The notes beneath the pieces were generated by a model that did not search any database, was not told the origin of the DNA, and saw nothing but the letters and a program-made list of their open reading frames with translations. This document shows, piece by piece, positions 1-8,812 of a stretch of 36,660 nucleotides of DNA; position 1 is the stretch's first letter, and every line of letters begins with the position of its first letter. Source of the DNA: an uncultured Clostridium sp. (GTDB taxonomy: Bacteria; Bacillota; Clostridia; Clostridiales; Clostridiaceae); assembly GCA_900547475.1 (NCBI GenBank), contig URGW01000039.1, positions 1 to 36,660 on the forward strand, written 5' to 3'. The translations under genes and the position numbers were made by a program.

Positions 1-13
1 TAAATTTATTGTA

Positions 14-71
14 CAAAAAAAGAACCTATATAGATAGACTCTCTTTTATAAGTGTCTATCTTATAGGTTCC
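14..71 (-). terminator. Rho-independent terminator after yvrJ
   Basis: On the minus strand an arm reading GAACCTATAAGATAGAC pairs with GTCTATCTATATAGGTTC across a loop of about 14 nt. The stem is followed by a run of seven T. It closes the sugar-sensing operon that begins with the response regulator at 5819. Confidence 0.85.
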
Positions 72-100
72 ATTTTACCCATGATACACTCATTTTTTTA

Positions 101-271
101 CTACTCATTATCAATTACAATTCCTAGTTTAGTAGAAATTATGGTATTCAGCTTATTTATTGAAAATGTTAATGTCATTATTTGCTTTTCTAATCGTATT
201 AGTAAATATGCACTAATAGCTACTGGAAAACCAACATTAGCAATTAAATTAATAAGTTCATTCATTTCCAT
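101..271 (-). CDS. YvrJ family small protein
   Basis: This 56-residue protein begins MEMNELINLIANVGFPVAIS and continues AYLLIRLEKQ. Residues about 6-25 form a hydrophobic segment containing the GFP motif, followed by a polar amphipathic half that includes TFSINKLNTI. This pattern matches my memory of the YvrJ family (about 45-55 residues, function unknown, sometimes found near holin-like genes). The start is supported by GGGGAGGT at 278-285, 6 nt upstream. It is the last gene before the terminator at 14-71 and lies 80 bp after the galactose-binding lipoprotein gene, so it is probably co-transcribed with the sensor genes. A single membrane segment is likely. No enzymatic role can be read from it. 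The opposite-strand frame over 9-338 is not coding. Confidence 0.7.
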   Translation of the reverse strand: MEMNELINLIANVGFPVAISAYLLIRLEKQIMTLTFSINKLNTIISTKLGIVIDNE

Positions 272-351
272 AAAGTTACCTCCCCAAATAATTATTACAA
301 CTAATATATATCCAGTAACTATAATTTTTTTATTTTAATTTTAAATTATTC

Positions 352-1416
352 TTATTGTTCTAATTCCTCCTCATTAATATAATTATCTACATTTTCACTT
401 GTTATCTTTTTATAAGTTGTTTTAAACTGCCGTGTATTATTGAGCTTCTTTAAAAGCTTAGAATCTTCATTATACTTTAAATCATATGCAATATCTATTA
501 TCATTTCAGATTGAGCTATATAATCATTAAAAACTGTCCCCTTTAAAGTACCCCCTTTTATACAATTTAATGCTTCTGGTATTCCATCAATACCTACTAT
601 AATTGGTCTATCTTCTAACTTTATATTAGCATTTTCAAATGCTGATATTGCTCCTAAAGCCATATCATCATTGTTGCTAAAAACAACTTCAATTTTATCA
701 CCAAACTCATTAATCCATTGAGTTGCTTTTTCATAAGCTTGTGAACTTTGCCAATTTGCACTATCACTTGCTAACTTGTCAACTTCAATTCCAAAGTTAG
801 TTATATTTTTTATTGTAGAGTCAGTTCTAATAAGTGAATCCTGATGCTCAGGTTCCCCCTCAAGCATAACATACTGTATCTTTCCATCATTATTTTTATC
901 AACACTACTATTATTTCTATTATATTCATCTAATACTATATCACCTTGTATGGCCCCTGACCTTTCAGCTTTTGCTCCTACATAATAAACCTTATCCCAT
1001 AAATTAATATCCTCCTCTACTGGCTCCCTATTAAAAAATATAACTGGTATATCATACTTTTTCGCTTTATTAATTATTACAGAAGCTGAAGTTCTATCTA
1101 CTATATTAACACATATAATATCATAATTTTCACTTAAAAACTTATCTACTTGACTATTCTGCAATGTTGAATTTCCTCTAGCATCAGCAACATTTATAGT
1201 AATTTTAGATTTAGTTTCATTTTCTTTTTTTATTACATATTCCTCTATTGTATTTGTCATGCAAGAAATAAACTTATCCTCTTGTTTATACACAGTTATT
1301 CCTATTTTTAGTTCATTATTATTTTTAGCTTTAGCTCCAATACTATTACTACAACCTATAAAAACACATCCAATAAGTAAGATAATTAAAGTTATCTCAT
1401 TAACCCTCTTAAACAC
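352..1416 (-). CDS. Galactose/glucose-binding lipoprotein, MglB paralogue
   Basis: This 354-residue secreted binding protein has an N-terminal hydrophobic segment ending in a lipobox (VFIGC, Cys22), so it should be tethered to the outer face of the membrane. It is clearly a paralogue of MglB at 8811. The positions that contact sugar in the E. coli galactose-binding protein can be followed: Asp and Phe in YKQEDKF, Asn in FFNREP, His/Asp/Arg in EHQDSLIRT, Trp in DSANW, Asn in SNNDDMAL, Asp in GIDG and Asn in VFND. The calcium loop DKNNDGKIQ is also present. It is the fourth gene of the sensor operon, 20 bp after the anchored binding protein. The start is GTG; GAGGAGG follows the previous stop but lies 13 nt away, so an ATT start one codon upstream is possible. 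It may serve uptake or present sugar to the sensor. Confidence 0.88.
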   Translation of the reverse strand: MFKRVNEITLIILLIGCVFIGCSNSIGAKAKNNNELKIGITVYKQEDKFISCMTNTIEEYVIKKENETKSKITINVADARGNSTLQNSQVDKFLSENYDIICVNIVDRTSASVIINKAKKYDIPVIFFNREPVEEDINLWDKVYYVGAKAERSGAIQGDIVLDEYNRNNSSVDKNNDGKIQYVMLEGEPEHQDSLIRTDSTIKNITNFGIEVDKLASDSANWQSSQAYEKATQWINEFGDKIEVVFSNNDDMALGAISAFENANIKLEDRPIIVGIDGIPEALNCIKGGTLKGTVFNDYIAQSEMIIDIAYDLKYNEDSKLLKKLNNTRQFKTTYKKITSENVDNYINEEELEQ

Positions 1417-1436
1417 AATAAATTTTATTCCTCCTC

Positions 1437-2405
1437 TTATCTAACAAATTGAAATAAAATTCTTTCATTTTTAGGCGAGTACATATCCTCACTTGCTATT
1501 ACTGTAGATTTTATTACTTTTGATTCTTCAACTTTTTTCCCATTCTTAAGTTCAATTGCATTTTTCACAGCTATATATCCAATATTAAATTCATTTTGAA
1601 CTGCTGTTGCATTTACAACTTGTTCTTCTAATAATGAAATTATTTTATTTGTATTTCCAACTCCAAGAATTAATACATCCTTATTATAATTTTCATTTAT
1701 ACTTTTTTTCTTTAAGTCTGCTATCTCCTCAGTAATATCTCTATCAATACATACTATTGCACCTATATTACTTAAATCTAATACTCTATTAAAAAATGTA
1801 TAATCAACATAATTTTCAATATTAGATATAACATACTTATGATTACTCTCATTTAATACATCTAAAACTCCATTATATCTTTCAGAATAGCTTGTACTAT
1901 TATTATCACTAGTAATAATCATTATATTTTGACTTTTACTTATATTGCTTAAAGCTTCTTCTACTAGACTTTTTCCCAACTGATATTCATCACACATAAC
2001 TCTGTTAATATCACCTTTTACATCTATAAAAGATTGCATTAATACAACAGGTATTTTCGTGCTTGCATTTTCAACTGCCTCCATTACATTTTTTGATTCT
2101 ATAGGATTTATTAATAATGCATCTACTTCATTTTGACTTTCACGCTTAATAAGCTCTATCTGCTCTTCTTCATTGTTATCCTTTGATAAAAATAAAAATC
2201 TTATATTGGCATTCATTTCTAAGGCAGCTTGTTCTGCACCTTCTTTTAATATCATAAAACTCTCATTGCTCTTACCAGATGATATAACTGAAATTTGATA
2301 AGTATTATTTTTATCCTTAAATAACAAATCACAAAAAAGTAATATAAAAGATATAAAAAGTAATATAAGTAATACTATCAAATTTATTTTCTTACTTTTT
2401 TTCAT
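1437..2405 (-). CDS. Membrane-anchored periplasmic sugar-binding protein, probable sensor co-receptor
   Basis: This 322-residue protein has a basic N-terminus, one hydrophobic segment (about residues 7-28) and a type I periplasmic-binding domain of the Peripla_BP_4 kind (ISVISSGKSNESF, later VDALLINPIES and ILGVGNTNKII). There is no lipobox: the only nearby Cys follows LLF. The hydrophobic segment therefore probably stays as a membrane anchor. I start it at the ATG at 2405 because GGAG (2415-2418) sits 9 nt upstream; an in-frame ATG at 2420 is itself part of that ribosome site. The gene overlaps the kinase gene by 14 bp, so the two are translationally coupled. By analogy with XylFII, which binds xylose and docks on LytS, it is likely to carry the sugar signal to the kinase. 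The ligand is unknown. Confidence 0.82.
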   Translation of the reverse strand: MKKSKKINLIVLLILLFISFILLFCDLLFKDKNNTYQISVISSGKSNESFMILKEGAEQAALEMNANIRFLFLSKDNNEEEQIELIKRESQNEVDALLINPIESKNVMEAVENASTKIPVVLMQSFIDVKGDINRVMCDEYQLGKSLVEEALSNISKSQNIMIITSDNNSTSYSERYNGVLDVLNESNHKYVISNIENYVDYTFFNRVLDLSNIGAIVCIDRDITEEIADLKKKSINENYNKDVLILGVGNTNKIISLLEEQVVNATAVQNEFNIGYIAVKNAIELKNGKKVEESKVIKSTVIASEDMYSPKNERILFQFVR

Positions 2406-4212
2406 ATTTATTATCTCCATTATTCAAGTACTCTTCTATTAATATACATGGCATATGAATTCTAACTGTTGTTCCTTCATCAAGTTCGCTAAATATACTT
2501 AATCCATAATTATTTCCAAAGCAAATTTTTATTCTTTCATTAACATTTTTTAATCCTATTCCAGATCCCTTACCATTTATTTTTAGGGTTCCACTTAAAA
2601 TTCCTTCTGCATTTTCTTGTGTCATCCCAAATCCATTATCAATTACATCTATAAATAAATCATTATCCTTTATATATGTTTTAACTGTAATTTCTCCTTC
2701 TCCATCCATAAACTCCATACCATGCTTTATGGCATTTTCAACTAATGGTTGTATAATTAATTTCAAACTACAGAGATTTAATGTGTTGTCATCACATTCT
2801 ATAAAATATTCAAATTTATTTTTATATCGTATACTTTGAATTGTTAAATAGTTTCTCACATGTTCAATTTCATCTTTTAATGAAATTACATTCTTTCCCC
2901 TACTTAAACTTATTCTAAACAACTTAGCTAAAGCTGTTACCATTTTTATTGCCCCATCATAATTTTCATTTTCTATCATCCATATTATAGAATCTAAAGT
3001 ATTATATAAAAAATGAGGATTTATTTGAGCTTGAAGTGCATTTAATTCGCTTTTCCTCTTTGCCTCTTGCTCTTTAACAATGTTATCCATAAGTAAATGC
3101 ATTTGGTTTACCATTGACTTTATTGCTTTTGCCAAATGCCTAACTTCATAAGAGCCATCTACTAATATCTCTATATCATTTTCACCATTTTCAAGTTTCT
3201 TAACACTTTCCTCAAGTTCAGTTATTGGGCTAGTTATCCTAGTAGATACAAAAATATTTGAAAATGCAATTATTGTTATAAATAATAACATAATAAATAT
3301 AGAAAATATCCCCATATCACTATAACTATACATAATATCATTCATAGGTGTAACACATACTATTTTCCAACCAGTATATCCAACTGTCTTAACAGTAACC
3401 AATCTATTGCTACCCTGAAATTTTTCTTTATGATTACCATCTTCATAATCAGATGCTACAATATTATTTTCGTCAATTAAATTTGCATAAATTAATTGCT
3501 GTCTTGGATGATATATTATCTCTCCTTCCCCATCTATAAGATAAATATAAGAAGAATTATCCATAGAAACATTTTTAAAAAGCTGTTCTATTCCTGTAAA
3601 ATTCATATCAACTAATAATACTCCAGAACTTATTTTTCCATTATTAGTTATATCAACAGCCCTGCTTAATGATACAACCCACCTATATTTATAATCTGGA
3701 TCTATAAATAAATTTTGAACATGAGGAGTAGAAAAATGTAAATTCTCACTTTTACTTTTTGCTTTTATAAACCAATCACTTTGTCTAGGATCAACATAAT
3801 TTTTTACTTGTGTTAAAGGTTGTGCTGCTATAACTTGCCCATACTCTGAGAATACACCTATACTAACTAATGAATCTTTATTTGCTTCATATAATAAGTT
3901 TAGTTCTTCACTTATATCATCAGTAGAAAAGTTAGTCTTTTTTATTACTTGGTAATATACAGCATTTGATATTTTCATCATATTACGTAAATAATTATCT
4001 AAATTTTGATTTACCTGATCTATAAATAGTATATTGTTTTTTGAAATTATTTTTTCTGTAGATTCAATATACCTTAAATATAATACTCCTCCTAATGTAA
4101 TTATTCCTATTGCTGCTATAGCTGTAAATGATGTTGATATAACTTTTTTTATACTATTTAGCTTGTACCAATTTTTAAATTGATTTAATTTAAAATTAAA
4201 CTTATTAAACAT
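2392..4212 (-). CDS. Sensor histidine kinase, YesM/LytS type
   Basis: This 606-residue kinase has a first membrane segment near residues 25-46 and a large extracellular Cache-like sensor region (about 50-300). A second membrane segment (about 302-324) and a HAMP linker follow. The PF06580-type phospho-acceptor motif INPHFLYNTLDS has its His at residue 400. The ATP-binding domain follows, with VENAIKHGM (N box), DNGFGM (G1) and GIGLKNVNERI (G2). It should autophosphorylate in response to an extracytoplasmic signal and pass phosphate to the regulator encoded directly upstream. Its start lies 5 bp after the regulator stop with only a weak AGAGA ribosome site inside the regulator's last codons, which suggests translational coupling. 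The anchored binding protein follows with an overlap, which argues for a three-protein sensing complex. The sugar sensed is inferred from the neighbouring mgl genes. Confidence 0.93.
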   Translation of the reverse strand: MFNKFNFKLNQFKNWYKLNSIKKVISTSFTAIAAIGIITLGGVLYLRYIESTEKIISKNNILFIDQVNQNLDNYLRNMMKISNAVYYQVIKKTNFSTDDISEELNLLYEANKDSLVSIGVFSEYGQVIAAQPLTQVKNYVDPRQSDWFIKAKSKSENLHFSTPHVQNLFIDPDYKYRWVVSLSRAVDITNNGKISSGVLLVDMNFTGIEQLFKNVSMDNSSYIYLIDGEGEIIYHPRQQLIYANLIDENNIVASDYEDGNHKEKFQGSNRLVTVKTVGYTGWKIVCVTPMNDIMYSYSDMGIFSIFIMLLFITIIAFSNIFVSTRITSPITELEESVKKLENGENDIEILVDGSYEVRHLAKAIKSMVNQMHLLMDNIVKEQEAKRKSELNALQAQINPHFLYNTLDSIIWMIENENYDGAIKMVTALAKLFRISLSRGKNVISLKDEIEHVRNYLTIQSIRYKNKFEYFIECDDNTLNLCSLKLIIQPLVENAIKHGMEFMDGEGEITVKTYIKDNDLFIDVIDNGFGMTQENAEGILSGTLKINGKGSGIGLKNVNERIKICFGNNYGLSIFSELDEGTTVRIHMPCILIEEYLNNGDNKYEKK

Positions 4213-4217
4213 AATGG

Positions 4218-5819
4218 CTATCTCTTTCTATATCTTGTAGGAGACATGCCAAAATGTTTTTTAAACACATAACTAAAATAATTTGGTTCCATATATCCTA
4301 CCTTTTGTCCTATTATGCTTGTTTTATAATCTGTTGTATTTAATAACCTTATTGATTCTTCCATCCTAATATCAGTTAAATAATTAATAAAACTTACACC
4401 TGTCTCTTTTTTGAATATTGTTGAAAAATAAGCTGGACTTAAGTGTAAAACTAAACACATTTTATCTACAGAAAGTTCATAATCACTATAATTTTCAACT
4501 ATATATTGCTTTGCCCTATTAACTAATATCTTTGCAGAGTTTACTCTTTCATTTTTTATTGCTTTATTAGCTTTGATCATCTTCTCTCTAAACCATTCTT
4601 TTATTTCAGTAATTGAATTTAAATTATTTAAATATAAATATTCATTAAAATTTTCACCAATTATATCTGATATATTTAATTTATATGATTTCATAATTTT
4701 AATTAGTGCAGTTAAAACTTCTATTCCATATATTCTATATTGGTTTATAGGCAATACCCCTTTATAATTTATATTAAATATTTCATCTAAAATATTATTT
4801 ATATCATCATCATTACCAACTTTTATTGCTTCAACAAACTTTCTCTCTAAACTTTCATCAAAATTTAAACTTATAGATGTATCTGGTTCAACATCCTCTA
4901 TATAAATTACTTTTTCATCTCCTAAAATAGACTTATATTCTAATGCACTTTTTGCATCCTTGTATGATAAATTTATATTACTAAAGCAATCACATATTCT
5001 TCCTAATCCAATTACCATACTTCCATTAATAATTTTTTTAAAATTTCTACAAACTTCATTGAGTGCATTTATAAAATACTTTATTTCCAGCTTATCTTTT
5101 AGATTTCCAATAACTATTACATTATCTAAATATAAAAAGCTTGTAAATTCACATATATTCTTCATTATTTCCTTTAATATTTTTTCTGCTGATATGGGTA
5201 ATAGCATATTTTCTTCCTTAAATATAGATTCCTCTTTATTTAATATATCTAAGCTAATAATACCTACTGTAAAATAATTATACTTAAACTCTATTTTTAA
5301 TTTATCTAACTTTTCAGCTATAACTTCATTTGTTATTTTCCCCTCAACCACAGCTGTTAAAAATTCTTGTCTCATTATTGGCATACTTTCAAGATAATAT
5401 CTTTGTAACACCTGAATATTTCTTTTTTCATCATACTCTTCATCAAGTTTACATTTTAATCTTTTTAGTATTTCTATTAAATTTTCTGAATTAATTGGCT
5501 TTAAGACATATTCAGATACATTTATTCTTATAGCTTTTTGTGCATATTCAAAATCATCACATCCTGAAAAAATTATTATTTTAGTAGATGGCATAACTTC
5601 TTGTATCTTTTTTCCTAATTCTAATCCATCCATAAAGGGCATCCTAATATCAGTCATTACTATATCCGGCCTTAAATTATTAGCTTTTTCCCATGCTTCA
5701 ACTCCGTTAGCTGCATCTCCTACAACTTTGAATCCATAGCTTTCCCAATTAATTTTTTTTATAACTCCAAGCCTAATTTCTTCCTCATCATCAACAATAA
5801 GAATTTTATATAAGTCCAT
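4218..5819 (-). CDS. Response regulator, YesN/AraC type
   Basis: This 533-residue protein has a CheY-like receiver domain at residues 4-122 (acidic pair Asp10/Asp11, phospho-acceptor Asp57 in TDIRMPF, Lys in EYVLKPI). A long middle linker domain follows, and the C-terminus is an AraC-type double helix-turn-helix (about 425-530) with the usual signature from AYFSTIFKKETG to YFSYVFKKHFG. It is the DNA-binding output of the kinase encoded next. The first gene of the sensor operon, it has its own promoter at 5862-5890 and is separated from mglC by a terminator. The most likely target is the mglB promoter, where two 12-bp direct repeats 21 bp apart sit just upstream of a poor -35 box. That target is an inference from spacing. 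Confidence 0.93.
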   Translation of the reverse strand: MDLYKILIVDDEEEIRLGVIKKINWESYGFKVVGDAANGVEAWEKANNLRPDIVMTDIRMPFMDGLELGKKIQEVMPSTKIIIFSGCDDFEYAQKAIRINVSEYVLKPINSENLIEILKRLKCKLDEEYDEKRNIQVLQRYYLESMPIMRQEFLTAVVEGKITNEVIAEKLDKLKIEFKYNYFTVGIISLDILNKEESIFKEENMLLPISAEKILKEIMKNICEFTSFLYLDNVIVIGNLKDKLEIKYFINALNEVCRNFKKIINGSMVIGLGRICDCFSNINLSYKDAKSALEYKSILGDEKVIYIEDVEPDTSISLNFDESLERKFVEAIKVGNDDDINNILDEIFNINYKGVLPINQYRIYGIEVLTALIKIMKSYKLNISDIIGENFNEYLYLNNLNSITEIKEWFREKMIKANKAIKNERVNSAKILVNRAKQYIVENYSDYELSVDKMCLVLHLSPAYFSTIFKKETGVSFINYLTDIRMEESIRLLNTTDYKTSIIGQKVGYMEPNYFSYVFKKHFGMSPTRYRKR

Positions 5820-5861
5820 GTATTAAATCACCCTCTATCAGCTTAATGTAATCATTTACTT

Positions 5862-5890
5862 ATTATATCATTTTATTGTTTATTTGTAAA
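5862..5890 (-). promoter_or_regulatory. Promoter of the sensor operon
   Basis: On the minus strand TTTACA (5885-5890) and TATAAT (5862-5867) are separated by exactly 17 bp. The -10 matches the vegetative consensus fully and the -35 at five of six positions. It lies 42 bp upstream of the response regulator start, downstream of the mglC terminator, so the sensor genes can be made without mgl transcription. Confidence 0.75.
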
Positions 5891-5923
5891 AATTATTAAA
5901 GTAAATTTCATTCTAATTCTTAC

Positions 5924-5950
5924 AAAAAAACAACCATTTTAAAATGGTTG
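5924..5950 (-). terminator. Terminator after mglC
   Basis: A perfect 20-bp palindrome, CAACCATTTTAAAATGGTTG (5931-5950), is followed on the minus strand by seven T. It separates mglBAC from the downstream sensor operon. Confidence 0.9.
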
Positions 5951-5977
5951 CCTTAAATTAATTTATAATATTAATCA

Positions 5978-7204
5978 CTATTTTCTTCTATATTTAGATA
6001 AGTCTATTGCAACTGCCACTGCAATGATTACACCTTTGATAACTTGTTGCCACATAGGACTTACAGCTATAAATTGTAAACCATATTGAATAACTGTAAA
6101 TATTAAAACACCACTTACAATTCCTCCAACTTTACCTACACCACCATTAAGAGAAACTCCTCCAACAACGCAGGCTGCAATAGCATCTAGTTCATATCCA
6201 TTACCATAGTTATTAGTTGCTCCTGCAGTTCTTGCAGCTTCTAATATTCCTCCAACACCATATAATAATGATGCGAAAACAAATATTCCCATTACTGTAG
6301 CAAATACATTAACCCCTGAAACTATAGCAGCTTCTCTATTTCCACCAATTGCATAAACATTTTTACCAAATACAGTTTTATTTAAGATAAACCAAACTAA
6401 TATAACAAATACTAATGCAATTGGTACTAATATTGATATTCCTGGGAAATCACCAAATTGAAATAACTTAGTTTGTCCTAAAGCTATAAAATCCGATCTA
6501 ACTCCACCAATTGGTTGTGATCTATTTGGTTCCATATCAAAATACAATGAACAAATACCATATACTATTACTTGAACTGCTAATGTTGCTATAAATGGAT
6601 GCATATCATATTTTGCAACTAAGAATCCATTTATACATCCAAATATCATACAAGCAAGAATTGATACAATTATTGGAATAATTACTGCTAATTGTGGTAA
6701 ATCAGGAAAGAATTTATTTGCGTAATCAGATGTTTGTAACATTGAAGTTGATATAACAGCTGCTAAACCTACCATACGACCAGCAGAAAGGTCAGTACCT
6801 GCAATTAATAATGTAAAACATATTCCAAGAGCAATTATCATTTTAGTTGATGATTGTGTTAATATATCTAATGCAACTTGATATTGCATAAACCTTGGTT
6901 GTATTATCATAATAACTACTACTAATGCTAAAAGTGCTATTATAATAGCATTATTAGTTAAAAAGTTCTTTGCTGTTTTAGCAGATATCTCTACTTCCAA
7001 ATTATGATTCTTTTTATCAAAGAATTTTCTTGCACCATATATTAATAAAGCAATCCCTACACATATTACGTAAATTGGTAAATCATAAAATACAGCTCTA
7101 TCTAAAGTAAATTTAAGTATTACTCCAAATACCAATACTATAGCACCCATTATTAAAAATATCTCTGAATATTTCTTGTTAGAAATAACCTTTGCGCTTC
7201 CCAT
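5978..7204 (-). CDS. mglC: Galactose/methyl-galactoside ABC transporter permease MglC
   Basis: This 408-residue integral membrane protein has roughly nine to ten hydrophobic segments. It matches the CUT2 sugar permease family (MglC/RbsC/XylH), including the glycine-rich stretches LIAGTDLSAGRMVG and ACVVGGVSLNGGVG. It should form the homodimeric channel of the importer, with MglA on the cytoplasmic side and MglB delivering sugar outside. I chose the ATG at 7204 because GGAGGT sits 4 nt upstream; an in-frame GTG at 7222 would overlap the mglA stop (TAGTG) and has no ribosome site of its own. It is the last gene of mglBAC and is followed by a terminator. The specificity name rests on the adjacent MglB rather than on the permease itself. 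Confidence 0.92.
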   Translation of the reverse strand: MGSAKVISNKKYSEIFLIMGAIVLVFGVILKFTLDRAVFYDLPIYVICVGIALLIYGARKFFDKKNHNLEVEISAKTAKNFLTNNAIIIALLALVVVIMIIQPRFMQYQVALDILTQSSTKMIIALGICFTLLIAGTDLSAGRMVGLAAVISTSMLQTSDYANKFFPDLPQLAVIIPIIVSILACMIFGCINGFLVAKYDMHPFIATLAVQVIVYGICSLYFDMEPNRSQPIGGVRSDFIALGQTKLFQFGDFPGISILVPIALVFVILVWFILNKTVFGKNVYAIGGNREAAIVSGVNVFATVMGIFVFASLLYGVGGILEAARTAGATNNYGNGYELDAIAACVVGGVSLNGGVGKVGGIVSGVLIFTVIQYGLQFIAVSPMWQQVIKGVIIAVAVAIDLSKYRRK

Positions 7205-7221
7205 ATATACCTCCACTTTCA

Positions 7222-8721
7222 CTACTTAATAAATTTAGTTGAATAGTTCATAATTTTTACTTCATCTGCTTCATCTTTATTTAAAATACCTGTAACTCTA
7301 CCTTCGCACATTACCATTATTCTATCTGATATTCCTAAAAGCTCTGGCATTTCAGATGAAATCATAATTATTGATTTACCCCTTTTAGCAAGTTCAATCA
7401 TAATAGAATAAATTTCATACTTTGCTCCTACATCTATTCCTCTAGTAGGCTCATCTAATATTAATATATCTGGATCTGTCAAAAGCCATCTTGCAATTAA
7501 AACCTTTTGTTGATTTCCACCAGAAAGATTTTGTATTTCTTGATTTAATGTCGGTGTTTTTGTCTTTAAATTTTCATTTGATTGTTTTGCAGCTTTATAT
7601 CTTGCTCCATCTTTTAATACTCCAAAACTAGAATATTGCTTTTGATTTGCAATAACAGTATTATCTAAAACTGAAAGTATTCCAAATATACCTGTTGCTC
7701 TTCTTTCTTCTGTTAATAATGCAAATCCTTGTTTTTTTGCATCTTTAACATTATTTATAATAATCTCCTTACCCTCTTTATAAATGGTTCCGGATTCTAT
7801 TTTTCTCAATCCAAATATAGCTTCTACAAGCTCTGTCCTTTGCGCTCCTACAAGACCACCAATACCTAATATTTCGCCCTTATGTAGCTCAAAACTAACG
7901 TTTTTAAATGATCTATGATCACTTGAACATAAATTATCAACCTTAAGTATTACCTCTTCTTGTACCTCGTAGCTCTTATCAGGAAATCTATTAGTCATAT
8001 CTCGGCCAACCATACGATTTATAATAAGATCCGTTGTAAGCTCACTAGAATTCCAAGTCCCAACATATTGCCCATCTCTCATAATAGTGACATCATCTGA
8101 TATTCTTAAAATTTCTTCCATTTTATGTGATATATAAATAATTGCACATCCCTTAGCCCTTAGCTGATTTATTATCTTAAATAAATGCTCAGTTTCATTT
8201 ATTGTTAATGAAGATGTAGGCTCATCCATAATTATTATTTTCGAATTATAACTAACAGCCTTAGCTATCTCAACTAGTTGTAATGTTGATGCTGATAAAT
8301 TTCCAGCTAATACTTCTGGATTAATATCTAATCCTACTTCTTTAAACAGTTCTTCTGTTTTTCTTCGCATTTCTTTTTTATCTACAGCAATTCCTCTCAT
8401 AGGAAATCTACCAAGCCATATATTTTCCATTACAGGTCTAAATCTAATAGGATGTAATTCTTGATGTATCATTGATATCCCTAAGTCTAAAGCTTGCTTA
8501 GATGAAGTTATTACTTCCTTTTTTCCATCTAATATTATCTCTCCTCCATCTTCTTGATAAACTCCAAAAAGACATTTCATCAAAGTTGATTTTCCTGCAC
8601 CATTTTCTCCCATCAATGCATGAACTGTTCCTTTTCTTACCTTTAACGTTACATTATCTAAAGCCTTTACCCCTGGAAACACCTTAGTTATGTTATTCAT
8701 TTCTAATATAAATTCACCCAT
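7222..8721 (-). CDS. mglA: Galactose/methyl-galactoside ABC transporter ATPase MglA
   Basis: This 499-residue ATPase carries two fused nucleotide-binding domains, the CUT2 layout. The first has a Walker A motif GENGAGKST (residues 38-46), Walker B IIIMDEPTS and a degenerate signature LSASTLQ. The second lacks a normal Walker A (GGLVGAQRTE in its place) but keeps the signature LSGGNQQKV and Walker B ILILDEPTRGID. This asymmetry is typical of MglA/RbsA/XylG, not a sign of decay. It powers sugar import through MglC. AAAGGGGTG supports the start. The gene follows mglB across an 89-bp gap filled by a large inverted repeat, which may set the ratio of binding protein to ATPase. Confidence 0.95.
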   Translation of the reverse strand: MGEFILEMNNITKVFPGVKALDNVTLKVRKGTVHALMGENGAGKSTLMKCLFGVYQEDGGEIILDGKKEVITSSKQALDLGISMIHQELHPIRFRPVMENIWLGRFPMRGIAVDKKEMRRKTEELFKEVGLDINPEVLAGNLSASTLQLVEIAKAVSYNSKIIIMDEPTSSLTINETEHLFKIINQLRAKGCAIIYISHKMEEILRISDDVTIMRDGQYVGTWNSSELTTDLIINRMVGRDMTNRFPDKSYEVQEEVILKVDNLCSSDHRSFKNVSFELHKGEILGIGGLVGAQRTELVEAIFGLRKIESGTIYKEGKEIIINNVKDAKKQGFALLTEERRATGIFGILSVLDNTVIANQKQYSSFGVLKDGARYKAAKQSNENLKTKTPTLNQEIQNLSGGNQQKVLIARWLLTDPDILILDEPTRGIDVGAKYEIYSIMIELAKRGKSIIMISSEMPELLGISDRIMVMCEGRVTGILNKDEADEVKIMNYSTKFIK

Positions 8722-8740
8722 TTAAACACCCCTTTCGGAT

Positions 8741-8812
8741 AGTTAGTAGTTTTTAGTTAAGAGTTAGGAGTTTCAGATACAACTCCTAACTCTTAACTAC
8801 TAATTCCTAACT
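8741..8812. repeat. Heptad inverted repeat, copy A (mglB/mglA gap)
   Basis: The left arm (8741-8775) is five 7-bp units: AGTTAGT, AGTTTTT, AGTTAAG, AGTTAGG, AGTTTCA. The right arm, read on the other strand from 8812 down to 8778, is AGTTAGG, AATTAGT, AGTTAAG, AGTTAGG, AGTTGTA. The two middle units make an 18-bp perfect stem (8755-8772 with 8781-8798). There is no T run after it, so it does not look like a normal terminator. The right arm includes part of the mglB stop codon. Confidence 0.85.

Noticed and set aside
9..338. 109-residue plus-strand open frame
   Set aside because: No ribosome site; it runs through a terminator hairpin and lies opposite the better supported yvrJ gene.
7222..8721. 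Missing Walker A in the second half of MglA as a sign of a broken gene
   Set aside because: CUT2 sugar ATPases normally have a degenerate second site; frame and length are intact.
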